Of a stretch of DNA of 23,227 nt, positions 15,217-21,389 are shown piece by piece. Source of the stretch: a virus; the IMG/VR virus record IMGVR_UViG_3300037264_000391, positions 1-23,227 of that record, one strand, 5' to 3'. Positions within the stretch are counted from its first letter, which is position 1; each line of letters starts with the position of its first letter. The notes under the pieces were generated by a model. It ran no database searches and was not told where the DNA came from. It worked only from the letters and a program-made list of their open reading frames with translations. A program made the position numbers and the translations under genes.

Positions 15217-15410
15217 TGTATCCGCTCCGCGGCACCGGGCGGTAAATTGCGGCCTCGGACTTGATTGAGGTTCTTCATATCAACCTTCAGTTCCGCGAGG
15301 TCTTCCTTCACCCCCGCGAGATCGGTGTGCATCTTCCCGGCCGAGAATGCCAGCCCGAGCAGGAACACCAGCACTGCCCATGAAACTTTCGTGTTGGTGT
15401 CGAGCGTCAT
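15213..15410 (-). CDS. small single-span membrane protein with coiled coil
   Basis: A 65-aa protein. The start at the ATG at 15410 overlaps the previous TGA as ATGA; a GTG four codons earlier is less likely. Residues about 8-24 are a membrane segment (VSWAVLVFLLGLAFSAGKM), followed by a heptad-like helix (LAGVKEDLAELKVDMKNLNQ) and a short polar tail. The layout would suit a spanin-like or holin-associated protein, or a membrane anchor. It ends the lysis-region run and overlaps the collagen-like gene start. No family recognised. Confidence 0.65.
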   Translation of the reverse strand: MTLDTNTKVSWAVLVFLLGLAFSAGKMHTDLAGVKEDLAELKVDMKNLNQVRGRNLPPGAAERIQ

Positions 15411-15598
15411 TTCTTGCCCCACCCGCAGATCGCCTTACCCTTGCGATTGTGCTCGTCGGCCTGTTCCTTCGTGTAGCGGGTATCAACGCGCGACCAGTAG
15501 ATCGGCTTTGCCACCGCACAGAAGCGGGCAGCGTCCACCGAGGGCGATCCGTCCCCGAACGTCAGGCAGAACAGAATGCAGATCGCCTTGAGTTCCAT
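15407..15598 (-). CDS. conserved small lysis-region protein (YWS..DTR.TKEQ..EHN type)
   Basis: A 63-aa protein; the ATG at 15598 has GGAGAG about 7 bases upstream (inside the end of the previous gene) and starts 2 bases after that gene's stop. A hydrophobic start (MELKAICILFCLTFG) is followed by DAARFCAVAKPIYWSRVDTR and YTKEQADEHNRKGKAICGWG. The 'C..a.PIyWS..DTR.TKEQ...HN...k.lC.w' pattern recurs in small proteins next to phage lysis genes. The early cysteine does not make a convincing lipobox, so an outer spanin role is unproven. Four cysteines may form disulfides. Confidence 0.65.
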   Translation of the reverse strand: MELKAICILFCLTFGDGSPSVDAARFCAVAKPIYWSRVDTRYTKEQADEHNRKGKAICGWGKK

Positions 15599-15600
15599 GC

Positions 15601-15768
15601 CTACTCTCCAAGCGTCCACTTCTCGCCGGACCCGACCTTGCCGCAGTCGTGACACATGCCGTGTACGTCATAGCGAAACTTATAACGACCCTCGGCATCG
15701 CCAACGTGGTAGCCGCGAAGCCAACAGCGAACGCGGCGAAGCCTCTGGATCAGCAGAGCACGGAGCAT
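15601..15768 (-). CDS. small protein with single Cys-x-x-Cys pair, unknown function
   Basis: A 55-aa protein starting MLRALLIQRLRRVRCWLRGY and containing GDAEGRYKFRYDVHGMCHDC followed by GKVGSGEKW. The CHDCGK knuckle with nearby His could bind a metal. It fits tightly between neighbours: the ATG begins 3 bases after the previous TGA, and its own TAG is 2 bases before the next ATG, with the next gene's ribosome site within its last codons. Its own ribosome site is poor (CGGTGA), so translation is probably coupled. Function unknown. Confidence 0.55.
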   Translation of the reverse strand: MLRALLIQRLRRVRCWLRGYHVGDAEGRYKFRYDVHGMCHDCGKVGSGEKWTLGE

Positions 15769-15771
15769 TAG

Positions 15772-15879
15772 TCACCGATGATCGAAGGGGATTGAAGCAA
15801 GAGCCGAAAAGATAATCCCGAGTACCACCAAGAACCCAACAACCCCGATGATTGTGAGTGCGATTTGTCCTGCGTCCAT
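15772..15879 (-). CDS. 35-aa single-span membrane protein
   Basis: MDAGQIALTIIGVVGFLVVL then GIIFSALASIPFDHR: one membrane segment from about residue 6 to 30 with short polar ends. AGGAGG lies 5 bases before the ATG, among the strongest ribosome sites of the minus-strand block, and the gene fills an otherwise empty space between two lysis-region genes. It may be a holin, antiholin or pinholin-like partner of the 70-aa protein; that is inference from size and place only. Confidence 0.65.
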   Translation of the reverse strand: MDAGQIALTIIGVVGFLVVLGIIFSALASIPFDHR

Positions 15880-15881
15880 AT

Positions 15882-16109
15882 TTACCTCCTGAAGTCCTGG
15901 TCGAATGCACCATCGTCCGTCTTCGCGTGTTCCTTCACCGCGGCATCGCCGGCCGCCTTCGCCGCGGCCTCCTGCTTGTCGCGGGCCTCAATCGCCTCGA
16001 GTTTGACTTCGGCTTTGGCCCCGGCCCGAACCAGCAGGGTATTGAAAAAGGTAGTGACCGCGATGAACGCTTTAAGCGCCGCCGCGATCACCGATGCCCA
16101 AGAGAACAC
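15882..16109 (-). CDS. small membrane/helical protein, spanin-like
   Basis: A 75-aa protein. The GTG start at 16109 directly follows the TAA of the holin candidate (TAAGTG), with no good ribosome site, so reinitiation is likely. Residues about 6-28 are hydrophobic (VIAAALKAFIAVTTFFNTLL), and the rest is a long Ala/Lys/Glu helix (KAEVKLEAIEARDKQEAAAK) ending DGAFDQDFRR. Inner-membrane anchor plus periplasmic helix is the layout of i-spanins, but it is shorter than most. Position right after the holin candidate supports a lysis role. Confidence 0.6.
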   Translation of the reverse strand: MFSWASVIAAALKAFIAVTTFFNTLLVRAGAKAEVKLEAIEARDKQEAAAKAAGDAAVKEHAKTDDGAFDQDFRR

Positions 16110-16322
16110 TTAGGCGGACAGCTTCTTGGCCAGCCAGGACCAGATGCCGACACCGGCCGCAACCGCAATCACTTGGACTGCTTCCGCGACACCCGGCGTG
16201 AAGAATGCCCCGAGCAGAGGGTACTTGAGCGAGAACCAAGTGAGGCCCGCCGCCACCGCAGCACGGACATAACCGGCGAGCTTGTCCGCGCCGAGAATGG
16301 AATTGAGGAAATCGAGAAGCAT
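16110..16322 (-). CDS. putative holin
   Basis: A 70-aa protein with two membrane segments: about 16-40 (GYVRAAVAAGLTWFSLKYPL) and about 45-64 (VAEAVQVIAVAAGVGIWSWL), ending KKLSA. It resembles the small two-span phage holin candidates of the Pam3-gp28 type. AAAGGACG precedes the ATG, 15 bases after the endolysin stop. It would form the inner membrane lesions that release the signal-less endolysin. Confidence 0.7.
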   Translation of the reverse strand: MLLDFLNSILGADKLAGYVRAAVAAGLTWFSLKYPLLGAFFTPGVAEAVQVIAVAAGVGIWSWLAKKLSA

Positions 16323-16337
16323 GAGATCGTCCTTTCG

Positions 16338-17000
16338 TTAGAGGGAGGCGAGATAGCGCGTGAATACCCATCCGGTCTTCCCGGCATTCGAGACACGCGA
16401 CCAGTCAGCATTGCGGGACTGGATAACAAGGATTTCGCCCGAATGCAAGGTCTCAATAATTCGGTACGCCGTACTCGGGCCAGAGCGCATATTAAGCAGG
16501 GAAACCCCGACTTTCGCCCGCTGTACCGCTGGCTTGATTGGCTCCGGGAGGCCCTTGGTCATGATGATGCGATCGAGATACCAAGTCTTCGTGTCGTTCC
16601 AGAATTGCTTCTGCTCGCGCACCGAAACGTGGACATGTTCCTTGTGCGCGTTCGAGCCAGTGTAGGGCCGCCACACCCACGGGCTCGTGAGATAGTGCGC
16701 GATCCGCTTGCTGGAGATGATGTACTTTATCCGGGGGTCGCGGCCAGCAACAAGGGCCTCCGCGAGATGATGGGCGTTGAAGTCCGCTGCCGCGGCCGGC
16801 ACCAGATCGCGGTCGAAGTCGCGCGCAGAAACCACCCACACTTCCCACTCAAAATCCCAAATCCACGCATTGTGATCCGAGTTCCGGCTCTGGTGCGCCT
16901 CGTCCCCGATCCCGCCATCGCTTTCCTTATCCCGAAGCGGCCACTTCGCATTGATCTCAGTTCGCAGGACTTCGAGTGCCGGCGCAACAATCCATGACAT
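16338..17000 (-). CDS. endolysin: M15-like peptidase with C-terminal SH3b domain
   Basis: A 220-aa protein without a signal peptide. Residues about 1-145 match the phage M15-like (D-Ala-D-Ala carboxypeptidase fold) peptidase type: RNSDHNAWIWDFEWEVWVVS has the first His, ARDFDRDL the Asp, RIKYIISSKRI the conserved centre, and NAHKEHVHVSV the last His pair, together giving the zinc site. Residues about 160-220 are an SH3b wall-binding domain (LLNMRSGPSTAYRIIETLHS, GKTGWVFTRYL). It cuts peptidoglycan peptide bonds at lysis. GGAGG lies just before the ATG. Followed by holin and spanin-like genes. A C-terminal SH3b domain on an endolysin is less usual for a phage of a Gram-negative host. Confidence 0.85.
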   Translation of the reverse strand: MSWIVAPALEVLRTEINAKWPLRDKESDGGIGDEAHQSRNSDHNAWIWDFEWEVWVVSARDFDRDLVPAAAADFNAHHLAEALVAGRDPRIKYIISSKRIAHYLTSPWVWRPYTGSNAHKEHVHVSVREQKQFWNDTKTWYLDRIIMTKGLPEPIKPAVQRAKVGVSLLNMRSGPSTAYRIIETLHSGEILVIQSRNADWSRVSNAGKTGWVFTRYLASL

Positions 17001-17033
17001 GAGGAGCCTCCATGAGAGGGCAGACTTCTAAAC

Positions 17034-18467
17034 TCAATCGAGATCGAAGTCAACATCGCGGGCGACCAGCGCAGTCTCCCGGCGAATGTCTTTTGAGCCG
17101 AGCGGCACCGCCCGCGCAAACCGCTTCGCCATGATCGCAATGCGGGTCGCACTCATGATGTCGTCGCGCTCTTTCACGATCAGCCCGTCCTTGCGGTGAT
17201 AGAGCCGGAACTCCTCGAACCAGTCCGACAGGTGCGCGGCAACTTTCAACCGACCCGTAGTCATACGGTCCTGCATCTCCATGATGCCCGCCTCCGTCGA
17301 GTTGCCGCCCTCAGGCCACATCGCCGGTCCCGGCAGCATGTGGAGGCCCTGCTTCTTGTAGAGGGTCGCCATGCTTTCGCCGGCTTCGCCCTTGCGCTGC
17401 GTCCCGTCCTGCGGCCAAGCGACCGGGACCGCGGCACCACGCGCCTTCATCGGAACCGAGTGCTGGAGCGGCAACTGGTCCTTGACGCGGATGGTGTGGA
17501 GAACGTGGATGACATCGTTGTCCTTGTCCCACGCGATCAGGACCGCGGCGAACGGATGGCCGATGCCGAAGTCGATACCCCACAGCAGAACCCAATGCGC
17601 GGGGATGTAGGAGAGCGGCGCCTCCATGATCGCCTCGTCGCTGATCTGGAAGATGCGACCCGAGCCGAGCATCGGGATGCCCTTGGCCCGCGCTTCGCGC
17701 TCGTGCGCGGGATAGCCAGCAACACGCTTGGCGCGTTCCTCGGCCGAGAAGTGAAGCGCATCGTCGATCGTCATGATCGTGATGCTGCGATCGGGCGAGG
17801 GCTCGTTCAGGAAGCGTGCGACGACATTCGACATCCCCTTGAGTGGGGTGAAGGTCATGAACATCATGCCATCGCTGGCGAGCCGCGTCAGAAACTCGGA
17901 GTAGATGCTTTCGTCGGGTTCTTCGTCCGGCCACCCGAAGTCGATCGTGTCGGCCTGGAACTTCGTCCGGCCCTGTTCGTAGGATTTGAAGCGAAGGATG
18001 GAAGTGCCATCCACTTTGCCATTCGTCTTGTGCTTGACCTGGATTGTGTCGTAGGCGTCCGTGACCCCTCTCGCTAGAGAGGGAGCATCCACGAACGCAT
18101 CCTTCGGGATCAGGCCGGTGCCGAGACTGTCGGCCACGCCGGGCTCACCGCAGAGTTTCTTTTGCTGCACGTCGCGCACGACCGTCGAGCTTTCGCCGGC
18201 CGCCCATCCCTTCGTCGGATGCGTGAACCGTTTTCCCATCCACCACTCGGGATACTCGCCGGTCAGGTGACACGCAGTTTCGAATGCACCAGCCTCGGTC
18301 TTGCCGACTTGGTTGCCGGCCATCAGCAACCGCTCGCGCTTCGAGGCGCCGAGATCGAAGAACTCGACCTGCTTCGCGTAGGGCGCAAAGAAATTGATCT
18401 TGCGATACGTCTTGAGGGACGCCGCCGCTTCGAGGGTCGCGAGGATTTCTTCGAGCTTGGCTGTCAT
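17034..18467 (-). CDS. terminase large subunit
   Basis: A 477-aa DNA-packaging motor. The N-terminal ATPase has Walker A AGNQVGKT (50-57), Walker B IDFGWPDEE (175-183) with the catalytic glutamate, and coupling motif MTFTPLKG (204-211). The C-terminal RNase H-like nuclease begins at WGIDFGIGHP (about 296-305, catalytic Asp299) and a later acidic pair lies in VKERDDIMSATR (about 440-452). Length and motif spacing fit the Terminase_6 type. It overlaps the previous stop as ATGA with no clear ribosome site, so its translation is probably coupled to the peptidase gene upstream. Confidence 0.93.
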   Translation of the reverse strand: MTAKLEEILATLEAAASLKTYRKINFFAPYAKQVEFFDLGASKRERLLMAGNQVGKTEAGAFETACHLTGEYPEWWMGKRFTHPTKGWAAGESSTVVRDVQQKKLCGEPGVADSLGTGLIPKDAFVDAPSLARGVTDAYDTIQVKHKTNGKVDGTSILRFKSYEQGRTKFQADTIDFGWPDEEPDESIYSEFLTRLASDGMMFMTFTPLKGMSNVVARFLNEPSPDRSITIMTIDDALHFSAEERAKRVAGYPAHEREARAKGIPMLGSGRIFQISDEAIMEAPLSYIPAHWVLLWGIDFGIGHPFAAVLIAWDKDNDVIHVLHTIRVKDQLPLQHSVPMKARGAAVPVAWPQDGTQRKGEAGESMATLYKKQGLHMLPGPAMWPEGGNSTEAGIMEMQDRMTTGRLKVAAHLSDWFEEFRLYHRKDGLIVKERDDIMSATRIAIMAKRFARAVPLGSKDIRRETALVARDVDFDLD

Positions 18468-18901
18468 ACGCGGCGGTACGCGATGACGTTCTTGAGCCGA
18501 TAGGGGCCTTCATAGACCCGGCCGTTGAAGTTCCCCGAGTGGACAATCCAGTTTCCTGGCGATCCGCCGACAATCTGTACGACATGGCCGCCGCGGCGCC
18601 CGCGCGTCGAGACTACGATGACACCGATCCCAGGTCCACCAGCGGGCGCTCCCACTCCAATCCAATTCTTCGCATACCAGAGATCACGCCGTGGAGCCCC
18701 GAAGATGCGGACAGCCATGTGGCATCCGCACCAGAGCGTCCGCGGGCACCCGGCGGGTCGATCGAAAGAAGATATTGCACGCGGCGCAGCCTGCGAAATT
18801 TCGACGCCGACGCGCTCTTGCGCCTTCGCCCGCGACAACACCGCATAGGACAACAGAATGAACGCGGCTGTAAGGATCACCGCACGAACAACATTCATCA
18901 T
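18464..18901 (-). CDS. secreted papain-like (NlpC/P60-CHAP-type) cysteine peptidase/amidase, putative
   Basis: A 145-aa protein with a signal peptide (VVRAVILTAAFILLSYAVLS, cleavage likely after AKA at about 27). The mature part has TLWCGCHMAVRIFG (Cys58 or Cys60, just after a Trp, on a likely helix), GPGIGVIVVSTRGRRGGHVV (His106) and NWIVHSGNFNGRV (polar third residue). This is the order of CHAP/TIGR02594-type peptidases that cut peptidoglycan. It is embedded between the two terminase genes with overlapping starts and stops on both sides. It could act on the wall, for example in exclusion of other phages or lysis. The catalytic cysteine assignment is by eye. Confidence 0.65.
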   Translation of the reverse strand: MMNVVRAVILTAAFILLSYAVLSRAKAQERVGVEISQAAPRAISSFDRPAGCPRTLWCGCHMAVRIFGAPRRDLWYAKNWIGVGAPAGGPGIGVIVVSTRGRRGGHVVQIVGGSPGNWIVHSGNFNGRVYEGPYRLKNVIAYRRV

Positions 18902-19545
18902 CCCTCGTCCTCCTCTATGATCTCGGCTTCCAGAAGTTCCTCAAGCACCTGTACCTCCCCGGTCATAATCCCGCCTCCGGTCGCTACAGGCTCCAGCACA
19001 TCAACCGCCCGCTCAGAAGGGACTTCCTTGAACTCCACGTCGATGACCCCGGCCGATCCGAGGAGTTTCACCGGGTCGAGGCCCTGCTCGATCGCCAGCC
19101 GGCGGATACGGTCGATCATGGTCGCGTCGTCAACAGTGTGCTCGACCTGAACCTTGTGCTCGCTAAGGGCGTGGAGGCCAACCCGGTTGAGGAGCATCTC
19201 GACCGCCTTCAGCCGATCCTTGGCCAAGGCGCCATTTCCGCCGCGGACGATCTCCAGCAACACCGAGACCGCTTCGAGCGAACCGGACTTCATCCGCTTC
19301 TTGGCCTCCTCATACATGGCCTCCTGGACTTTGCTGTCGTGCGCGAGGCGGTGCCCGGTGACGCGAAGGGTCTGTCGGTCGCCGCTGTAGCCGGCAAGTT
19401 GCGCGGCCTCCCACTGGTCGATCGACGGCCGATCCAGAATGGCGGTGACGAACGCGCGCTGGTACTCGCTCAAGGCAAGCATCGCAGGCCCGAGGCGGCC
19501 GGGGTCGGGTAGGGCGACCTGAATGGGTAATTTGTGGTGCGTCAT
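18898..19545 (-). CDS. terminase small subunit (putative)
   Basis: A 215-aa protein. Residues about 27-75 form a helix-turn-helix region (LSEYQRAFVTAILDRPSIDQ, WEAAQLAGYSGDRQTLRVTG, HRLAHDSKVQEAMYEEAKKR), typical of small terminases that bind the packaging site. The central region (EAVSVLLEIVRGGNGALAKD) fits the usual oligomerisation helices. The C-terminus is very acidic (EELLEAEIIEEDEG). Location directly before TerL supports the call. No ribosome site is visible before the ATG at 19545, and an internal ATG at codon 22 is no better placed, so the exact start is uncertain. Confidence 0.8.
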   Translation of the reverse strand: MTHHKLPIQVALPDPGRLGPAMLALSEYQRAFVTAILDRPSIDQWEAAQLAGYSGDRQTLRVTGHRLAHDSKVQEAMYEEAKKRMKSGSLEAVSVLLEIVRGGNGALAKDRLKAVEMLLNRVGLHALSEHKVQVEHTVDDATMIDRIRRLAIEQGLDPVKLLGSAGVIDVEFKEVPSERAVDVLEPVATGGGIMTGEVQVLEELLEAEIIEEDEG

Positions 19546-19751
19546 GATACGGAGTAAGCATGGAGGCCCCGGTAAGTCAAGATTGGCGCGGAAAAACTGT
19601 GGACAGCCATACCCATACCGGAAAGGGGGTATTCCGGTCGGCGACGGATATTATAGGAAAGCCGCGGGAGACAGAGGTCGGCCCGACAGACGTTGCACAA
19701 TTTTATTACGGGGGTACGCCGGCGGGCACCCGGTCTATTCGGTGTAAGCCC

Positions 19752-19780
19752 TTGATAATGCTAGGCAATTCATACATAAT
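19752..19780 (+). promoter_or_regulatory. sigma70-like promoter P1
   Basis: -35 TTGATA (19752-19757), 17-base spacer, -10 CATAAT (19775-19780). Expected start near 19787, which would give a transcript reading through the repeat cluster and P2 to the small early genes. Confidence 0.6.
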
Positions 19781-19958
19781 ATACACGCGCGCAATTATAT
19801 TCCAAGGATACGCGCAACAATCGTGCGCGAAATGATATTGCCCCGATCATAAGCCAAGCACGCAATATTATTGCGCCCATGATCCAAGCCTATAGTCTGA
19901 GCACGAGCGCGCAATATCAGCCTATGAAATGATATGGGCCAAGCAAGAGAATAGGCCC

Positions 19959-19987
19959 TTGACATTCCCATTCTAGGCTGCTATGTT
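19959..19987 (+). promoter_or_regulatory. sigma70-like promoter P2 for rightward genes
   Basis: -35 TTGACA (19959-19964, perfect), 17-base spacer, -10 TATGTT (19982-19987) with an extended TG (19979-19980). Expected start near 19994, six bases before the leader hairpin and about 104 before the first gene. This is the best promoter in the window for the plus-strand genes. Confidence 0.75.
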
Positions 19988-19999
19988 CGCATCGCTTAC

Positions 20000-20053
20000 G
20001 TCGAGAGACGGTGAAACGGAGTTGCACGGAGTTTCACTCCGTCACGTCTCGAC
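20000..20053 (+). ncRNA. structured 5' leader with an alternative fold
   Basis: The RNA starting from P2 can form an 18-bp hairpin: GTCGAGA (20000-20006) with TCTCGAC (20047-20053), GACGG (20007-20011) with CCGTC (20039-20043), and TGAAAC (20012-20017) with GTTTCA (20031-20036); loop 20018-20030, bulges 20037-20038 and 20044-20046. A competing 7-bp hairpin pairs ACGGAGT (20026-20032) with ACTCCGT (20036-20042); an identical upstream copy of ACGGAGT (20016-20022) offers a third partner. It may protect the mRNA 5' end or act as a switch or small RNA. Folding is by eye. Confidence 0.55.
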
Positions 20054-20097
20054 AAGAGCACACGCGAACTAGATAGCCTAGAAACTGGAGACTTAAT

Positions 20098-20274
20098 ATG
20101 CAAATCGGAACGCCCTATTCGGGCTCACTGCTCGCGCTCAATATCGGCGTGCGCGAGAATTGGAATGGGCGCATGTATTTCAATCCCGCGCTCGTGCTTT
20201 GGCTTGGTCCGTTGTTTCTCATGGTTCGCGCTCGCGGGCTTTGGGGCAAGCGGATCATTTATTACTGGCATTGA
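20098..20274 (+). CDS. 58-aa early protein with hydrophobic centre, unknown function
   Basis: First gene of the rightward block, with GGAG 8 bases before the ATG. MQIGTPYSGSLLALNIGVRE, then NPALVLWLGPLFLMVRARGL (about 29-48, a membrane-length hydrophobic stretch) and a basic aromatic end KRIIYYWH. Probably a small membrane-associated protein. Small early phage genes often encode host-takeover factors, but nothing here shows which. It is followed by a strong hairpin. Confidence 0.65.
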   Translation: MQIGTPYSGSLLALNIGVRENWNGRMYFNPALVLWLGPLFLMVRARGLWGKRIIYYWH

Positions 20275-20281
20275 CAAGAAA

Positions 20282-20312
20282 CTAGCGCGCGGGCATTGTG
20301 CTCGCGCGCTAG
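20282..20312 (+). repeat. intergenic hairpin 1 (14-bp stem)
   Basis: CTAGCGCGCGGGCA (20282-20295) pairs with TGCTCGCGCGCTAG (20299-20312) with one G-U pair and a 3-base loop. No T-run follows, so it is not a standard terminator. It may be an RNase III/processing or mRNA-protection element between the 58-aa and 28-aa genes. Confidence 0.7.
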
Positions 20313-20333
20313 AGCATCCTGGAAACTAGGACA

Positions 20334-20420
20334 ATGCTTTACCTTCCCAAACCAAATGCGATAGCATCCGCGCTCGCGGGCATCTTGCTCGTGCTGGCGT
20401 GTGTGATGCTATTCGCCTAA
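20334..20420 (+). CDS. 28-aa single-span membrane peptide
   Basis: MLYLPKPNAIASALAGILLV followed by LACVMLFA: almost entirely one membrane segment with a short polar start. TAGGA sits too near the ATG (2 bases) and CCTGGA is about 12 bases away, so initiation is less ideal than in its neighbours. The stop is 15 bases before the next gene's ATG. Treated as real because it fills the space exactly and keeps the local gene spacing, but it is very short. Confidence 0.45.
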   Translation: MLYLPKPNAIASALAGILLVLACVMLFA

Positions 20421-20435
20421 CCTGGAGCAATGACA

Positions 20436-20600
20436 ATGGATGAACAAGTTTTTCTGGTGATCCTTTCTAATAGCGGCGGGGAACTAGACCGCCGCCAAGT
20501 ACTAGGCGAGGATGCAATCCGGGACGCGGTTGTTGACCTAATCGCCAGCATCACACTAATGGATGGGGACACTATCCGCGTTCAAGTGGTGCAACAGTGA
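20436..20600 (+). CDS. 54-aa acidic early protein, unknown function
   Basis: The start at 20436 has CCTGGAG 8 bases upstream; an ATG two codons earlier is too close to that site. MDEQVFLVILSNSGGELDRR, then a helix (EDAIRDAVVDLIASITLMDG) and the strand-like end TIRVQVVQQ. Small, soluble and acidic; its fold may be a simple strand-helix-strand. The next gene starts at a GTG overlapping this stop as GTGA. Confidence 0.6.
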   Translation: MDEQVFLVILSNSGGELDRRQVLGEDAIRDAVVDLIASITLMDGDTIRVQVVQQ

Positions 20601-20761
20601 ACCAAGAGCCTAATTTCCCGCGTCATACTGGCCACGGGGAACTATGGGAACCGCCGGTGTTAAAGGAAACATGGGTCGATCGGTTCCCGTGGGGCGCTCT
20701 TTCTCTTTTCTTCTGTGCTCTGTCGTTTGCATTAGTAGGGCTGTCACTCTACTTGCAGTGA
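20597..20761 (+). CDS. 54-aa membrane protein with GTG start, translationally coupled
   Basis: GTG at 20597 overlaps the preceding TGA by 3 bases. The product is MNQEPNFPRHTGHGELWEPP and VLKETWVDRFPW, then a membrane segment ALSLFFCALSFALVGLSLYL (about 34-53) and a terminal Gln. A soluble N-terminal part (about 32 residues) with a C-terminal anchor suggests an N-in tail-anchored protein. No independent ribosome site is visible. The frame stays open precisely from the overlap to the next hairpin, supporting a real gene. Function unknown. Confidence 0.55.
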   Translation: MNQEPNFPRHTGHGELWEPPVLKETWVDRFPWGALSLFFCALSFALVGLSLYLQ

Positions 20762-20770
20762 CGCAAGCTC

Positions 20771-20795
20771 GAAGGCTCTTTCTACTAGAGCCTTC
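20771..20795 (+). repeat. intergenic hairpin 2 (9-bp stem)
   Basis: GAAGGCTCT (20771-20779) pairs with AGAGCCTTC (20787-20795) around TTCTACT, with an outer ACGCA/TGCGT pair (20761-20765, 20797-20801). It begins at the stop codon of the 54-aa membrane gene and ends before the next ribosome site. No T-run. Confidence 0.65.
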
Positions 20796-20834
20796 CTGCG
20801 TGCGCCAATGGTGGCACACGAATAGGAGACGACA

Positions 20835-21011
20835 ATGGGCAAGACCTATAAAGACATGCGAGACCGTGAACTAGCGAACGATCGGCGCGAGCATGGCCGC
20901 CGCATTGAAGCCCGGCGCTTGGCAAATCGCCCGTGGCAGGATCATGAGCACGAGATGACGGCGCGCGGACGTGTACTCGCGGCGGAAAGCGAAGCAATCA
21001 ATTCCAAGTGA
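20835..21011 (+). CDS. 58-aa highly charged helical early protein
   Basis: MGKTYKDMRDRELANDRREH, then GRRIEARRLANRPWQDHEHE and MTARGRVLAAESEAINSK. It is rich in Arg, Glu, Asp and His, probably one long helix; it may bind nucleic acid or a protein partner. AGGAG lies 6 bases before the ATG. Lying between hairpins 2 and 3. No family recognised. Confidence 0.65.
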   Translation: MGKTYKDMRDRELANDRREHGRRIEARRLANRPWQDHEHEMTARGRVLAAESEAINSK

Positions 21012-21020
21012 CGCCGCGGC

Positions 21021-21053
21021 ATAGGCACTAGGGCGCATTGCTCTAGTGCCTAT
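21021..21053 (+). repeat. intergenic hairpin 3 (14-bp stem)
   Basis: ATAGGCACTAGGGC (21021-21034) pairs with GCTCTAGTGCCTAT (21040-21053), one G-U pair, loop GCATT. Ten bases after the stop of the 58-aa gene. Its top (GGGC..ATTG..GCT with CTAG) resembles hairpin 1, suggesting a shared origin or recognition. No T-run. Confidence 0.7.
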
Positions 21054-21090
21054 CGCGAGGCGCCATGCCTCTTAACCTGGAGGGTTAGCA

Positions 21091-21378
21091 ATGCTACTCG
21101 ATAATCCACTTCTGCCCCGCAATCCCGCGCACGTTTCGGAACGTGCCGCGCGGTCACTATCGGCCATCGCTTGCGAAATTTCGCGAGACTGGCAGAAGGT
21201 CTATTTCGGCGCCGTGCCTTATCTCGCTGCAATGCGTTCGCTTGGCACGATCGAAGATCGCTATTATGAAGATAGCGCGCGTTCCGTTGTCGCCTATTTC
21301 CTTTCCAATGCTACTACATGGAAGGGCGACACGGCGCGGCGAGTGAAGAAAGAATTGAACGCGATGCTAAAAGCCTAA
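21091..21378 (+). CDS. conserved phage early protein, unknown function
   Basis: A 95-aa soluble protein: start MLLDNPLLPRNPAHVSERAA, then SLSAIACEISRDWQKVYFGA, PYLAAMRSLGTIEDRYYEDS and ARSVVAYFLSNATTWKGDTA before RRVKKELNAML. The 'Y..Ml.L......YG.D....iv.yFLsN...W.G..Ar.iK.EL' pattern is widespread in small phage genes of unknown role. GGAGGG lies 7 bases before the ATG. Not homologous to anything with a defined activity that I know. Confidence 0.7.
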   Translation: MLLDNPLLPRNPAHVSERAARSLSAIACEISRDWQKVYFGAVPYLAAMRSLGTIEDRYYEDSARSVVAYFLSNATTWKGDTARRVKKELNAMLKA

Positions 21379-21389
21379 AGTGCCCGCTA

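Larger units (their letters stand above)
19546..20097. promoter_or_regulatory. divergent control region without a convincing gene
   Basis: A gene-poor gap of 552 bases between the leftward and rightward blocks. It holds: a 7-bp inverted repeat ACCGGAA/TTCCGGT (19617-19623, 19632-19638); two plus-strand promoters; a perfect dyad CGCAATA-T-TATTGCG (19861-19875) inside GATCAT...ATGATC (19845-19850, 19879-19884); TGATATTGC (19833-19841) with its inverse GCAATATCA (19911-19919); a direct repeat GAAATGATAT (19829-19838, 19926-19935); and the leader hairpin. It is more AT-rich than its surroundings. A perfect minus-strand TATAAT (19655-19650) has no matching -35, so the terminase promoter is not identified. 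Confidence 0.7.

Noticed and set aside
19572-19577. TTGACT on the minus strand at 19577-19572 as -35 for the terminase gene
   Set aside because: The only -10 at correct spacing (TTACTC/TACTCC) is poor and would lie within 10 bases of the ATG.
19650-19655. Perfect TATAAT on the minus strand upstream of the small terminase gene as its promoter
   Set aside because: No -35 resembling TTGACA at 16-18 bases and no extended TG; left as an unproven site.
19560-19835. 91-codon plus-strand frame starting at 19560 with a GGAG 5 bases before its ATG
   Set aside because: Its product has no family pattern, its end runs through promoter P1 and the AT-rich repeat array, and there is no promoter before it. 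It overlaps another equally plausible frame (19523-19747). It could still be real; I judge it unlikely.
19740-19960. CRISPR-like array
   Set aside because: The repeats are short, of several kinds, irregularly spaced and partly inverted; there is no constant repeat-spacer pattern.
19546-20097. Lysogeny control region (repressor/cro-like switch)
   Set aside because: Divergent layout and operator-like dyads would fit, but no repressor, integrase or attachment site is visible here, and both promoters found face the same way.
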